Made by a program: the position numbers and the translations under genes. This document shows positions 1-11,259 of a stretch of DNA of 64,000 bases, in pieces. The stretch spans positions 4,488,501 through 4,552,500 of the forward strand of contig CM043942.1 of NCBI GenBank assembly GCA_014529385.2, given 5' to 3'. The stretch comes from Adiantum capillus-veneris. Taxonomy: Eukaryota; Streptophyta; Polypodiopsida; Polypodiales; Pteridaceae. Every line of letters starts with the position of its first letter. Positions within the stretch are counted from its first letter, which is position 1. The notes beneath the pieces were generated by a model. It was given only the letters and a program-made list of their open reading frames with translations. It was not told where the DNA came from and did not search any database.

Positions 1-674
1 AGAGAGAGAGAGAGAGTACACACGATATACGTGGTTCACCCAATGTGGGCTATGTCCACTGGAAAGCACCACTCAATGGCTTTAATACTTCAAAACAAGA
101 AGTAGGTTACAAAGGGATTATACCCTTTTGGAGCTCCCACCTTGCTTCACTCTCACCACCTCACACCCACCTTGTTGCATCAACTTCACACTATGAAATA
201 TGTGTCGAAATGGCCTCCTTTTATAGGCCAAAAGGGCTTCCCTCTCTCATGAGAGGCAGCCATATGTAGCCGCCCTTGTGTAGATAAGTCCAAATCGGAC
301 CCTCCAATCCGCCCATGTGTGGCCACCCTTGAGAAGACAAGTCCGCTTTTGAATTCGGCCACCGGCCATTGAATTCGGCCACTAGCCACCGGCCATTGAC
401 TTCCGACCACCAGCCACAGGCTATTGACTACCGGCCAACCGACCGATCGTTTTTTGACCACTTTTTGGCCGCCGTCCGGTCATAATATTCTGGCGAAAAG
501 GAATATTCCAACTCGAGACTGGGGGTTAAAATTTTGGTTTCCGGTAGTGATTTTATTTTTCAGCGAGTTATTTTTCTCCACACACGATGGCTTCTCCTCA
601 TAATGGGGGCCTTAAAAATGTGCATTTTTTAACACAAAAAATTACAAGGAGTAAATCAGGCTCCATACTTAACA
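1..674 (-). repeat. Copia-1 3' LTR (truncated by window edge)
   Basis: Aligns along its length with 5004-5674 with scattered substitutions and a small indel near 370-400. It ends in TTAACA at 674, the same terminus as the other LTR. The opening TGTTAG end lies off the left edge. The window begins inside a GA microsatellite that both LTRs share. Confidence 0.92.
219..225 (-). promoter_or_regulatory. TATA box of copia-1 3' LTR
   Basis: Reads TATAAAA on the minus strand inside CCTATAAAAGG, at the position matching 5251-5257 in the other LTR. Plant LTR promoters usually carry a TATA box near the U3/R boundary. The assignment rests on motif and conservation between LTRs only. Confidence 0.5.
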
Positions 675-685
675 ATCTCCCACTT
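675..685 (-). other. Polypurine tract of copia-1
   Basis: Minus-strand AAGTGGGAGAT lies immediately upstream of the 3' LTR, where the plus-strand primer of an LTR element is expected. Confidence 0.75.
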
Positions 686-734
686 GGAGATTGATCTCCA
701 AACCAAGCCTGTGACTGCTTTCCATCCTGGCTTC

Positions 735-2266
735 TTATCCTTGAAGGCCGATTGAAGATGAGCAAAAGCTCAACTTCTCCTTGTTGACCACCTTTGTAAA
801 CATGTCTGCAGGATTTTCACTTGTATACACCTTTCCTAGCTTTAGATGCCCCTCTTCCAAAAGAGTGCGTATGAAGTGAAATCTCACCTCAATGTGCTTT
901 GTCCTTGAATGAAAGACTGAGTTCTTTGCAAGATGGATAGCGCTTTGTCTATCACTGTACAAGACACAATTGTCTTGTTTGAATCCAAGCTCTTCTAAGA
1001 ATCTGTGAAACCACAGAGTTTCTTTGCTTGCCTCCGTCATTGCTACATACTCTGCTTCCGTGGTAGAAAGTGAGACCAATTTCTACAGCTTTGAAGCCCA
1101 GCTTACTATTGTGCCTCCAACCGTGGACATAGCCAGTAGTGCTCCTTTGAGTATCTTTGTCACCTGCCATATCTGCATCAGCATACCCTTCTAGAAATAT
1201 CAGTTCCTCCAAAATACAAAGCATTTGTAGTTGTCCCTTTTAGATACCTAAGTATCCACTTCACAGCTTGCAAGTGCTCTTTACCTGGGTGGTCCATGAA
1301 CCTACTTACAACTCCCACTGCATGTACAATGTCTGGCCTTGTCTAGACCATAGCATACATAAGAGAACCTACCGCTATAGCATATGGAACTTTAGACATA
1401 TAGGCTATCTCCTCTTGTGTCTTTGGACACATATCCTTGGTTAGTTTAAAGTGACCAGCCAAAGGTGTAGAAACCATTTTTGCATTTTGCATTGCAAACC
1501 TTTCTAGTACCTTCTTGATGTAATCCTCTTGAGATAGCTTTATTGTCTTCTTCATCCTTTCCCTTGATATCTTCATCCAAGTATCCTCTTTGCAACACCT
1601 AGATCTTTTATTGAAAAATATTTAGACAGCTCCTCTTTTAGGTCTTTGATGTCCTACATGTTAGCACTTGCAATCAGCATGTCATCAACATACAACATTA
1701 GGGTGATGAACTTCCCATCTCCCAAATTCTTCGTGTAGACGCAATGATCTGAGTTGCATCTTCTAAATCCATGATCTAACATCCATCGATCGAACTTCAA
1801 GTACCATTGTCTTGATGCTTACTTTAAACCATACAAGCTTTTCTTTAATCTACAAACCATTTTCTCCTTACCTTTTACTTCATACCCCTTTGGTTGAAGC
1901 ATGTAAATTTCCTCCTCTAAGTCACGTGAGGGAATGCCGTATTTACATCCATTTGCTCAAGATTTAGATCATGAGCAGCCACAAGGCTTAAGACAAGCCT
2001 AATTGAGTTCATTTTTACAACATGAGAAAATATTTCATTAAAGTCAATACCTTTCTTTTGAGAAAACCCTTTTACCACAAGCCTAGAGACTTGTACCTTT
2101 TCTTCCCACCTTCTTCTTCCTTCAGCTTGTACACCCATTTGTTTTGAAGTGCATGCTTACCTTTAGGCAACTAAACAAACTTCCATGTTTGGTTACGATG
2201 TAGTGAGTCCATCTCCACTTTCATGCTCTTCATCCATTCTTCTTTGGATTCGTGTTGCATAGCTTC
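735..2266 (-). pseudogene. Copia-1 reverse transcriptase and RNase H remnant
   Basis: Ty1/copia RT and RNase H, which copy element RNA into DNA in the virus-like particle. Minus-strand fragments: the RT start at 1917-2138 with KGFSQKKGIDFNEIF and MDVNTAF; YVDD intact at about 1681-1692; RT C-terminal piece at 1343-1576; RNase H at 735-1224 with YADADMAGD, STTEAEYVAM and TKHIEVRFHFIR. Several frameshifts and stops (for example near 1224, 1343, 1917) break it. The 5' portion is separated from the integrase C-terminus by the MITE at 2267-2512. The frames resume on both sides of that insert, so the break was secondary. Confidence 0.88.
2258..2266. repeat. Target site duplication of MITE (left)
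   Basis: CATAGCTTC, repeated exactly at 2513-2521. A 9-bp duplication is the hallmark of Mutator-like elements. Confidence 0.8.
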
Positions 2267-2512
2267 CCCGGTAGGTCACCTAATAAAAATGTAACCTATC
2301 ACGTGAGTTCAACAAAAGGGTATTTAAAGTTCTTGAAACTTACATAAATATATATACAGAAGGGCATTATTTTTTCAAATTTGAAAAAAACTTACAGGTT
2401 TTGAAAGAAAAGGGTACATTATATTCTTAACAAAATTCACAGATAAGGGGTTTTACAAACATGTCTTGAACGCACGTGATATGGTAGTTTTACACATAGT
2501 GAACCCCCCGAG
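2267..2512. mobile_element. 246-bp Mutator-like MITE
   Basis: Seen: a non-coding, AT-rich insert inside the copia-1 RT, flanked by the exact 9-bp direct repeat CATAGCTTC. Its ends are imperfect inverted repeats. The left end has CCCGGTAGGTCACC and the complement of the right end has CTCGGGGGGTTCAC; further in, TATCACGTGAGTTCAA on the left faces TATCACGTGCGTTCAA on the right. Known: 9-bp duplications with inverted ends mark Mutator superfamily MITEs. It has no coding capacity, so it would have been mobilised by a transposase elsewhere. Confidence 0.82.
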
Positions 2513-2521
2513 CATAGCTTC
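2513..2521. repeat. Target site duplication of MITE (right)
   Basis: CATAGCTTC, identical to 2258-2266. Confidence 0.8.
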
Positions 2522-3436
2522 TTCGTATGATTCCGGCTCTCCAAAATCTGAGATCAAGAGATGTTTGAAGGAAGGAACAAACCTTTTTGGAGGTCTACTT
2601 GCTCTTGTAGATCTTCGGGTAATAGGTTGAGGCTCCTCATTTGGTTGACATTGTTGCATTGTCACCGTTTGCAGTCCTTGAGTCTTCACCGTCCTCAAGC
2701 TCCATGTACTCATCACCTATTTCTTTTGTTTGTTTTCTTTCCAAGTAATCTTTGTACATATTTTTTTCGTTAAAAATTACATCCCTACTCCTTAAGATTT
2801 TACCATCTTCAGGATTCCATAGGCGATACCCAAAGTCACCTTCTCCATAGCCAATGAAGAAACATTTTTTGGACTTTGCATCTAGCTTTAATCTTAAGCT
2901 TCTATCTATGTGCATGAAAGCCCCACACCCAAATACTTTGAGAAATGTATAATTCACCAGTTTACCTGTCCATGCCTCTTCTAGAACTCCCCCATCCAAT
3001 GTTGTTGAGGGTGAGCGGTTGATTAAGTACGCAAATGTACTTACAACTTCCACCCAAAGCTCAAGCGGTAGGCCTGCATGTAGCCGCATGCTTCGTGCTC
3101 GCTCCATGATGGTTTTGTTCATTCTTTTCAAAATCCCATTTTGTTGAGGTGTCCTTGGGGTTGTCCTTTGCCTTCAAATGCCATTGCTAGCACAAAATTT
3201 TTCAAAAGCTTGGCTGCAATATTCGCCTCCATGTCGGATCTGAGGCATTTAACCTTGGTACCTGTTTCATTCTCCACAAAGGCTTTCCACCTTTGAAATA
3301 TGGAAAATACATCGGACTTATTCTTCATGATATAAACCCATGTTTTTCTAGTCGCATCGTCTATGAATGTTACATAGTACAATGAGCCACCAAGTGATGG
3401 TGTACTTGCAGGACCCCAAACATCACAATGAACCAA
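2522..3436 (-). pseudogene. Copia-1 integrase core and C-terminal remnant
   Basis: Integrase inserts the cDNA into the genome. The piece at 3128-3436 begins with VHCDVWGP (first catalytic Asp of the DDE triad) followed by YVTFIDDATRKTWVY. The region of the second Asp reads CLRSDMEANI where copia elements normally have an NGGEY-like string, so the fold is damaged there. A frameshift near 3130 joins to 2637-3131, which carries MNKTIMERARSM, the usual VFGC stretch, and FIGYGEGDFGYRLWNP, typical of the copia integrase C-terminus. A short linker toward RT follows at 2522-2716. Confidence 0.85.
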
Positions 3437-3472
3437 CTCAAGTTTTTTATTTTTTCTTTCCTTTCCTAATTT

Positions 3473-3796
3473 TTAAAATTTTACCCTCTTTTGTTTACCA
3501 TAAACACAATCTTCACAGAACTCTAACTCCACTTCTTTCAAACCTGGTACAAACTTCTTTGTTTGAAGGATTTTCATTCCTTTGGCACTCATATGCCCAA
3601 GAGGGTAGTGCCACACCGCACTATAAACTTCTGTAGTTGTTGCACAAGCTGAAGGTTGCATACTGATAGTACACAAGTAAAGTGTACCGACCTTTTCTCC
3701 CTTGGCAACCACCAAAGATCCCTTTGAGATCTTCCACCGTTTGTTTTCGAATGCAATGTTGTGATCTTCATCATCCAATTGTCCTATAGAGATCAA
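3473..3796 (-). pseudogene. Copia-1 pre-integrase domain remnant
   Basis: About 107 residues. The stretch WHYPLGHMSAKGMKIL and then FCEDCVYGKQKRVKF match the GAG_pre-integrase zinc-binding segment (H..H..C..C) found upstream of copia integrase cores. The stop at 3473 and the frame change toward 3436 separate it from the core. Confidence 0.82.
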
Positions 3797-3908
3797 TTTT
3801 TTTCGAAGAGAAGGAACATGCCTAACATCTTTAAGCTTCCATTCATTTCCGTTAGCAGTTTTGATAGAACTGTACCTTTAACGACAATTTCACAAGCTTC
3901 ATCATCTC

Positions 3909-4385
3909 TCAAGTATACATACCAAAAATTACCTTTGGTGTAATCTTGGAAATGTTGCTTATGTGGTGTCGCATGGAATGAAGCCCAGAATCTACTACCC
4001 AGGAATTAGACACATTGTCTAATGAGATAATTAGAGAATCTTGCTCTACTTTACCTGCCACATTGGCCTCCGATGTTGGCTTGTTGTCTTGAGACTCAGT
4101 CTCCTTCTTCTTCTTAGACCAGCAATCCTTCTTGACGTGGCCCTTCTTACCGCAGTTCCAACATTCAAGAACTACCTTTGTGCGTGAATTCTTCTGTCTT
4201 GAGTGATCACGACCATTTTGGTTTTTGAACCTCTCCTTAGGCCTTCCTCTTGTTTCCACTGACAGTGCAGCACTTGATGATTCTCTTGTGCTTCTCCTTT
4301 GTATTTCCTCGCTTAGGAGAACACCCACAACATCATCAAACTTAAGAGTATTTGTGCCAAAAATAGAATTACTTACAGCCATCAC
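3909..4385 (-). pseudogene. Copia-1 gag zinc knuckle and protease remnant
   Basis: A CX2CX4HX4C knuckle reads CWNCGKKGHVKKDC (nucleocapsid, binds element RNA). It is followed by the retropepsin active site region WVVDSGLHSM, where copia elements normally have DSGA, so the Ala after the catalytic DSG has become Leu. The frame closes at 3909 soon after the active site. Confidence 0.85.
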
Positions 4386-4495
4386 AAGGCTATCTCAACT
4401 ATCTGGTAGAGATGATAGTATAAGGAGAGCTCGCACTTCGTCATTGAAATTGATTTTCACCGATTGAAGTTGACTTATGTTTGTGTTAAATTCAT

Positions 4496-4873
4496 TTAGG
4501 TGTTCTGCAAAACTGAACCATTCTCTGCCATCTTCAGATTGAACAAGCGCTTCATAAAAAATACCTTATTGGATACCAATGGTTTTTCGTAGAAGTCATC
4601 AAGTGACTTCATCAAGTCCTCCGTGGTCTTCATCTTCAAAACATTGAAGGCCACCGTTGATGCTAAGCTTAACCGGATTGTTCCCAGTGCCTTTCGATCA
4701 AGGACAATCCATGCTTCATCTTCCATTGTTACGGGCTTCTTCGCAAGACCGCCTAGTGGCAAATAGAGGTCCTTCTGGTAGAGATAGTCTTCAATCTGCA
4801 TCTTCCAATGTTGATAGTTTTTGCCGTTGAACTTCTCAACCTTGAGCTTTCCTTCCTCCGCCACAACTCCCAC
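4496..4873 (-). pseudogene. Copia-1 gag N-terminal part
   Basis: 125 codons starting ATG at 4873, shortly downstream of the primer site in element orientation. Contains KFNGKNYQHWKMQIEDYLYQ, the capsid start of copia gag (F-x-G-x-N-Y-x-x-W), and later EDLMKSLDDFYEK and MKRLFNLKMAE, the family gag core. A stop at 4496 breaks it before the knuckle region. Confidence 0.85.
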
Positions 4874-4919
4874 TCAATTCAAGGAATCCTTTCCTTGAGA
4901 TACTTTAGCTACGAGCAAG

Positions 4920-4937
4920 CCTTGCTCTGATACTAGT
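4920..4937 (-). other. Primer binding site of copia-1 (tRNA-Met type)
   Basis: On the minus strand, ACTAGTATCAGAGCAAGG directly abuts the LTR end at 4938. It resembles the TGGTATCAGAGC initiator-tRNA-Met site of plant copia elements, with an A for the second G of TGG. Confidence 0.8.
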
Positions 4938-5674
4938 TGTTAGGAAATATGACGTAGCTAAGTAGATAATTGAGTAGATTACTTGATGGAGAGAGATAAT
5001 TTACACACACAAGAGATTATAGAGTAGAGAGAGAGAGAGAGAGAGAGTACACATGATATACGTGGTTACCCCAATGTGGGCTACATCCACGGGAAAGCAA
5101 CCACTCAATGTCTTTAGTACTTCAAATCAAGATGTAGGTTACAAAGGGATTATACCCTTTTGGAGCTCCCGCTTTGCTTCACTCTCACAACCTCACACCC
5201 ACCTTGTTGCATCAACTTCACACTATGAAATGTGTGTAGAAATGGCCTCCTTTTATAGGCCAAAAGGGTTGCCCTCTCTCATGAGAGACAGCCATGTGTA
5301 GTCGCCCTTGTGTAGATAAGTCCAAATCGGACCCTCCAATCTGCCCATCTGTAGCCGCCCTTGAGAAGACAAGTCCGCTTTTGAATTTGGCCATCGGCCA
5401 TTGACTTCCGACCACCGGCCATTGACTATCGGCCAACCGATTGATGGTTTTCTGACCACGTTCCGGCCGCCGTCCCGAGCATAATATTCCGGTGAAAAGG
5501 AATATTTTGGCTTGAGACTGGGCGTTAAAATTTTGGTTGCCGGCGCGTGATTTTATTTTCTGGCGAGTTATTTTTCTTCACGCACGATGGCTTCTCCTCA
5601 TAATGGAGGCCTTAAAAATGTGTGTTTTTTAACACAAAAATTTACAAGGAGTAAATCAGGCTCCATACTTAACA
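4938..5674 (-). repeat. Copia-1 5' LTR, 737 bp
   Basis: Complete LTR with TGTTA at 4938 and TAACA ending at 5674, which are short inverted termini. It holds a GA microsatellite near 5026-5047 and a minus-strand TATA box at 5251-5257. The mate is 1-674. The five bases outside its right end are ATCAC, which also occur in the uninterrupted gypsy-A LTR near 13945. Confidence 0.93.
5251..5257 (-). promoter_or_regulatory. TATA box of copia-1 5' LTR
   Basis: TATAAAA on the minus strand in CCTATAAAAGG. This is the likely promoter of the element, directed toward gag. Confidence 0.55.
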
Positions 5675-5913
5675 ATCACCATATTTGTGCCCATGTTGTG
5701 TTTGTTATTTGCAAGTATGTCTATACTCCAACCACTCCAACGCTCCTTGGAAGCAGACATCTAGCACATTATTTTATCTCTAAGTTCCCTCCATCTTTCT
5801 CATTGGGTTTTGGGGGGTTCATATTGCACTTATCATATATCTTTGTTGGGTATCTAGGGGGTTCTTCGGGTCTTTGTCCTCTTTGCCTTTCTCATCTAGA
5901 TATTTACCAGACA
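5675..5913 (+). repeat. Gypsy-A 5' LTR, 3' portion
   Basis: Matches 13945-14186 (roughly 88 percent by eye), with the shared stretch GCAGACATCTAGCACATT and the end CCAGACA at 5913. The rest of this LTR was displaced leftward by the copia-1 insertion. Confidence 0.85.
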
Positions 5914-6175
5914 GTGGCATGCTTGGTGCGACCTTGACTTAGTCGAGGTTCCACGACACGAATCTACTTGGAAGGGGACGTATGCACAGTGATAAAGAGT
6001 GGCGAGAACATCTTAGGGAGAGTGAGTGAGCTAAGAGATATCATAGAAGGGAAAAGGAAAAAAAATTACAAGGGCATTCTAGCCCTGCAACTCCTTCACA
6101 ACAACAGATTCCAAAAGTATCAACTCCACCAGGAAAAGGTCCGTCGAGTACCTCACTTTCTGTCCATATTTCCAT
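5914..6175 (+). other. Gypsy-A leader
   Basis: A possible primer binding site begins TGGCATGC at 5915, two bases after the LTR, but I could not assign it to a tRNA. The rest is an untranslated leader with no recognisable motif. A short open stretch at 5968-6210 has no gag similarity that I recognise. Confidence 0.45.
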
Positions 6176-7360
6176 CATGGCTCAACCCTTTGCGATCCAG
6201 TTGCCCCTAGTGTTACCAGCTATCTCTCTCAACCTGATGCACCACTCATCCCACTCCCGACATTTCATGGGTTGCCCTTGGAAGATCGTGCAGCCATGTA
6301 AACAATTTTAAAATTGCTTGTTTGACGTCACATATTGTTGAGGAGGGACATGTAATGACTTATTTTAGCACCACACTAAAGGGGAAGCTTCAAATTGGTT
6401 TTCCAAGCAGCAAGCAAATTCTCCTAGTTTTGCCAATTTTGAGCAAAACTTTGTAGCCGCTTTTCGCAAACCTCCAAAATTGTTCTCATTTTTTGAGGAG
6501 TTACGCTCCTTTAAGCAAAATTATCCGCATGAAAGCATCGAGCAAGCCGCCACCAGGTTCAAGAATTTTATCGAACATTATACTCCCACTTTTAACATTG
6601 ATCCGCTTACCATCATGGAATCATTTTTTAGGGGGTTGCATCCTAGTATTCAGATTTTAGTGAGGGCTCAGGCTCCACAAGATTTAAATACTGCTATCAC
6701 ATCTGTTGTTAATTTCGAGAGTTCCTATAGGTGCACTTATGGACCACAACTAGTTGTGACACCATCTCCATCGTATTACTCATGGCTAGCACCACACTCT
6801 TTACCCATGTCCACTCCTAGTTTATCTTTACCATCCCCATCTTATGTACCCCAATTACAATCGACACCGCCTCTCCAATTACCACATGTTACCCCACTCC
6901 AGCTTCAAGCTACACCATCGCCTCTTTCACTCCCAGCACCCACACCTATTATAGACACTTCCTCTTCATCCACCTCTCCACATCTCCTAGCACCAGTTCC
7001 TCACGCTCCCAAACCTTTTGTGACTTATCCTAAATCTACTTCTACTACTGCACCTTCCATGCATCACAAGGGTGGGGATGGTTATGAGAGCACTGCATCT
7101 AATATTGGGGACTTGAAAGACATGATGACTAATTACATGAACCAGCTAAATGAAAACATGAAAGCTGTGACTCTAGATGTGAACTTTTTGAAGCGTCAAC
7201 AAAATTTGTTGTCTGCTCGCCGCCCTGAGCCTAATCCCACTAAGATTGTGTGTCGTGCTTGTGGCGTACGCATCTTTCCAAAGACTGTCCCACAGTCATC
7301 TGCACTTATGAGAGGTGTTTGGGAAAGGGGCATACTGAAGAAAATTGCTATAATAAGATG
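6176..7360 (+). pseudogene. Gypsy-A gag capsid remnant
   Basis: Gypsy gag: capsid fold assembling the virus-like particle. The open stretch 6480-7361 has FEELRSFKQNYPHESIEQAA and SFFRGLHPSIQ, typical of the retrotransposon gag core. It is followed by a long Pro/Ser/Thr-rich linker (about residues 95-200), then SNIGDLKDMMTNYMNQLNEN. Upstream, 6176-6480 carries the gag start in broken frames. A frameshift inside the first zinc knuckle (about 7250-7290) moves the continuation to the next frame. Confidence 0.82.
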
Positions 7361-8500
7361 AATCACATGATGAATAGCAATTCTACAATACCACCGCCAG
7401 GCCCCATGAACCATCTTAGCAGGAATGAGAGACCTCCAGGCCCTAGTTGGACACTTTTACAAAGGGGGTCTCCTAGTTCTCCAACCATGGCTTCTTCTAG
7501 TTTGGCACCCACAACAACCAATAATCCATCAGTTAATATGATTGATTCTGTTGCATTGCCTATGCATGACATTACAAGAAAGGTAAAAGAGAAAATTGTT
7601 GAGGAGGAGAGAGACCCTACACCCGATGTTGCTACCCACCCACCCACCCATGTTGTTGTTTCCGTTTTCAACCCTTTGCCCCAACCTCGTCATGTTTGTA
7701 TTCACCCTACCCCAAGTAATTTATTCCCTCCTATACCTTCTTTTGACCTTGTTGTTGCTCTTAATCGAGTGGAGTTTACCATGTCCCTACCACAATACCT
7801 TCTCACTTCTCCTTCTAGCCGTGCCCTTTTGAGAAGGTACTGTAGAGATTTGGGTTCTTCAAAGAGGGTGAGTCCTATTCTTCCTGTTGTTCAGAAGGTG
7901 GATTCCGTCCTTGCTGCGCGAGAGTGTCCCCTAGTGGAGTGCATGACCCACCAACTTGTGATCCCACATACTATAGTTGATGGCGGGTCGGACGTCAATG
8001 TTTTGAGTTCCACAACCTTTTCCAAGCTTGGGTTATCTTTTAATGGGGTTCTTGTTACTGGTTTACACATGGGCAATCACCGTTCTGTGAGTGCAGAGGG
8101 TTTCATCTAGGGTTTTCCCATTACTGTGGTAAGCCGAACATTGGAGATTAATTGTTATGTTTTGCACCTTAGTCCGGGACCTGGGTAGTACCAGCTTCTT
8201 TTGGGGAGACCTTGGATATGGCAGACCGATTGTGTCATTGATATCCGTAGAGGACAATTGTTGTTGGGTAGGGGATCTTCACGGATAGTTCTACGAGCTT
8301 ACCCTTCTTCTATTATGAGTCCTGGGGTTACTTCAGAAATTGAGAGTGATGCTGAAGATGACCATAGTTCTACTTCTTCTTGTACACCTAGTTCTTACTG
8401 TATTTACCTAGTTCTTCTTGTACACCTAGTTCTTACTGTATTTACCCTGATGCTATTGAGATTACCCTTGATGAAAACGTGGAGACTCCACCTCTAGCTA
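7250..8500 (+). pseudogene. Gypsy-A zinc knuckles and protease remnant
   Basis: Frame 7250-8110 opens with the second part of one knuckle (HLSKDCP) and a second knuckle CTYERCLGKGHTEENC. About 180 residues on comes the retropepsin region IVDGGSDVNVLSSTTFSKLG. Tat and Athila proteases use a DGGSSVN-like active site, so the motif is plausible. A stop at 8108-8110 interrupts the protease; its C-terminal part, LLGRPWIWQTDCVID, continues at about 8195-8260. Confidence 0.8.
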
Positions 8501-8641
8501 GAGAGGAAGACACTATGAGGGTTGCTATAAAAGGGGAGGACAAAGTTGTGCTTTTGGGGTTCTTTCCAGTCGTCATTAAGGGAGGAGTTTATTTGTTTAT
8601 GTCAGGAGTATCAGGACATTTATTCATAGGATTACACGGAG

Positions 8642-9748
8642 TTGAAAGGTTTCCCACCCGAGTTAGTTGTGCATCGCATCCCACTTAAGCATGGTGTTGT
8701 TCCTATGCGTCAATGTCAACATCGGTTGCCGGAGCATTATAGAGAGGGGGTTTATATGGAGATAAAAAAACTTTTAGAAGCTGGGTTAATCTTTCCCGTG
8801 GATGACACTGAGTGGGTTTCCCCTATTGTTGTTGTACTTAAGAAAAATAAACAGCTTTGTATATGTGTTGATTATAAACAGCTTAATAAGGCTACCATCA
8901 AAGACTACTACCCTTTGCCTTTTATTGATCAGATTTTAAATGCTTTAGCTGGGAGGGAGATTTATGGATTTATGGATGGGTTCTCAAGATACAAATAGAT
9001 GGCCGTAGCTGATGAAAATAAGCTTAAAACCACTTTTACCACCATCTTTGGGACATTTGCATATCATGTCATGCCACTTGGATTATGCAATGCTCGGGCA
9101 TCTTATCAAAAGTATAAGCATGAGAGTTTTTGTGATGACCTTATAGACTTTCTCAAAATATTCATGGACGAAATAGGTGTGGGGACCACTCGAGAAAATT
9201 TTCTTAAAGCCCTCCATTATGTGTTTCAAAAGTGTCGAGAGAATTCCATTGCATTGAATGCTCGCAAGTGTGCGTTTGGAGTTTCCTATGGCATATTATT
9301 GGGACACCTTATTAGTGCACATGGGATAGCTATGGACCCTACAAAGTTTGAAGCCCTCCTTGCATTTTGTGCACCTACCACTGTTCGCCAGGTTAGGGGT
9401 TTTCTTGGGGATGCTAAGCATTATAGCCGCTTTATTAAAGATATGGCTCATCTTATTTTACCACTTAATACCCTTTTGAGGGTTGAGAAAAAGTTTATTT
9501 GGGGGACACCTCAAGAGACCTCTTTTTCTTCCCTTAAAAGTGCATTTGCTAAGGCCCCTATTCTCAAGCCACCAGATGCTTCCAAACCTTTTCATTTATT
9601 TTTGCTTGCTCACATTCAATTTTACCTAGTTTCATTGCCCAACTTTATGATTAAAAAAATGCATCCTGCTGCATATTATAGTCGCAAGCTTGAAGATGCA
9701 GAGACACGCTACACTTGGGTAGAATGGGCTTGTTTAGCTATATGTTGA
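8642..9748 (+). pseudogene. Gypsy-A reverse transcriptase and first RNase H
   Basis: RT motifs in order: RQCQHRLPEHYREGVYMEI; WVSPIVVVLKKNKQLCICVD; QLNKATIKDYYPLPFIDQIL; YGFMDGFSRYK, then a TAG stop at 8996-8998. The same frame continues after the stop with DENKLKTTFTTIFGTFAYHV and MPLGLCNAR. The catalytic FxDD motif reads FMDE at about 9168-9180, so the second Asp is lost. The RNase H connection follows with GFLGDAKHYSRFIKDMAH and PAAYYSRKLEDAETRYTWVE, ending in a TGA at 9746-9748. Non-functional. Confidence 0.87.
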
Positions 9749-9976
9749 GAGTGCTAGGAATTTTTGCACATATTTATCCATACAACACACCATTAAATAT
9801 GTGACAAAGGACTCATTATGACTTCTGATGAATAAGTTGGAGCCCCCTGAACATATCATGCGATGGCTTGTTGAGTTGCAAACCTTTGATTATGTACTTA
9901 AATCCAAAACTCCTGCATTGCAAAAGCTTGTGGATTGCTTGGTTGATGTGTCTCCATGTGTTGATGAGCCTCTCAT
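9749..9976 (+). pseudogene. Gypsy-A first RNase H C-terminal part and linker
   Basis: In broken frames, PEHIMRWLVELQTFDYVLKS followed by QKLVDCLVDV corresponds to the end of gypsy RNase H (R-W-x-x-x-L-Q-x-F-D-Y) and the linker to integrase. Confidence 0.7.
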
Positions 9977-11259
9977 GTGCATGAACCTCATTTGCTTTTC
10001 ATTGAGCCTTCTCGAGAGTGGTATGACCAAATTTCTCAATATTTTCCTACCCTAGAATTTTTCCCAAACATGAATAAGGCTGCTAAGAAAAGATTAGTTA
10101 TCCATGCACAAAAGTTTTCCATTATTGATTGGTCTTTATATCAAAATGTGTTTGAGGGCATTTATCGTCGTTGTGTTGCACATGAAGAGATCCCTCATAT
10201 TTTAAAAGAATGTCATGATAGTGCATGTGGGGGGCATTTCGCAGGGAAGTTGACTGCATTGAAGATTTTGAGAGCTGGGTACTGGTGGCCTAGTGTGTTT
10301 AAGGACTCCTTTGAGTGGTGTAAGAGGTGCGATGTTTTCCAGAGAGCCACCCGCCTTGAGAGTCATTTGCACCCTAACAATCCTATTATGGACACATTAC
10401 CATTTGAGAAGTGGGGCATTGACTATGATGGGCCTATCACTCCTACATCTAAGCATGGGAAATCCTACATCGTAGTTGCAACTGAATACTTGACAAAATG
10501 GTCTGAGGCTAGAGCGGTGAGGAGTGATGATGCACGTACTACTACTTCATTCTTGATTGAGCATGTTATTTTTCGTTTTGGGGCACCAGCAGAACTTGTA
10601 TCCGATAGGGGGACACACTTTGTAAATGATGTTCTTGAGGATTTCACTTCTTATTTTAACATTAGACATGATAAAACCACCCCTTAAAATCCTTCTACCA
10701 ATGGGCAAGTTGAGAGCACTAATAAGACTCTAGTCAGTATTTTGAGAAAAACGGTGGATATGAACAAGTGGAATTGGGATGAGAAACTACCAGCGGCTGT
10801 GTGGGCATATAACACTACTTTTAAGGAGGCCACAGGTACTCCTTTCTCTTTGGTCTATGGTCAAGAGTGTGTGCTACCAATTGAGCACGAGCTTGCCACT
10901 TTGTGGTTTATGCATGCACATTACTTGCCTTTGGAAGAGAGTTTGAAAGAGAGGTTGGGGACATTAGAGCACCTAGATGAGTGGAGGTTGAGGGCCTATT
11001 TACACCAAGAGGTAGCAAAGAAGCGTCAAACAAAACAAAGAGCAAGGAGGCTAAAACTTACAACTTTGAGGATGGGCAATTAGTTCTCTTATATGATGCA
11101 CGCCATGAGTTATTCCCCGGGAAGTTGAGCCATGTGTGGTCCGGTCCTTATCATATTGTGAAGGTCTTTCCTAGGAACAAGGCCCAACTTGCAGAAATGG
11201 ATGGGATATGGTTTTCCACGAAAACCAGTTTTGATAAAATTAAACCTTATTGGATTTGA
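9977..11259 (+). pseudogene. Gypsy-A integrase remnant
   Basis: The zinc-binding N-terminus has CHDSACGGHFAGKLT and CKRCDVFQR. The catalytic core has WGIDYDGPI (first Asp), LVSDRGTHFVND (second Asp) and GQVESTNKTL (Glu), so the D,D-35-E residues are present. A TAA at 10685-10687 lies just before the Glu motif. Continuation at 10742-11083 has PAAVWAYNTTFKEATGTPFS, and 11040-11259 carries the C-terminal WSGPYHIVKVFPRNKAQL. No chromodomain follows. The next frame overlaps into the second RNase H. Confidence 0.87.

Larger units (their letters stand above)
1..5674 (-). mobile_element. Copia-1, degenerate Ty1/copia retrotransposon
   Basis: Seen: the sequence at 1-674 repeats at 4938-5674, and between them, on the minus strand, lie in order gag, zinc knuckle plus protease, integrase, reverse transcriptase and RNase H remnants. 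That order (integrase before RT) is the Ty1/copia order. A tRNA-Met-type primer site abuts the right LTR and a polypurine tract abuts the left one. All domains are broken by stops and frameshifts, so the element is inactive. A 246-bp MITE interrupts the RT. The element lies in the 5' LTR of gypsy-A: the bases right of 5674 continue a sequence that is uninterrupted near 13945-14186. About 60 bp of the left LTR are off the window. Confidence 0.93.

Noticed and set aside
5914-5935. Assigning the gypsy-A primer site to a particular tRNA
   Set aside because: The sequence begins TGGCATGC but matches no tRNA 3' end that I can recall with confidence.
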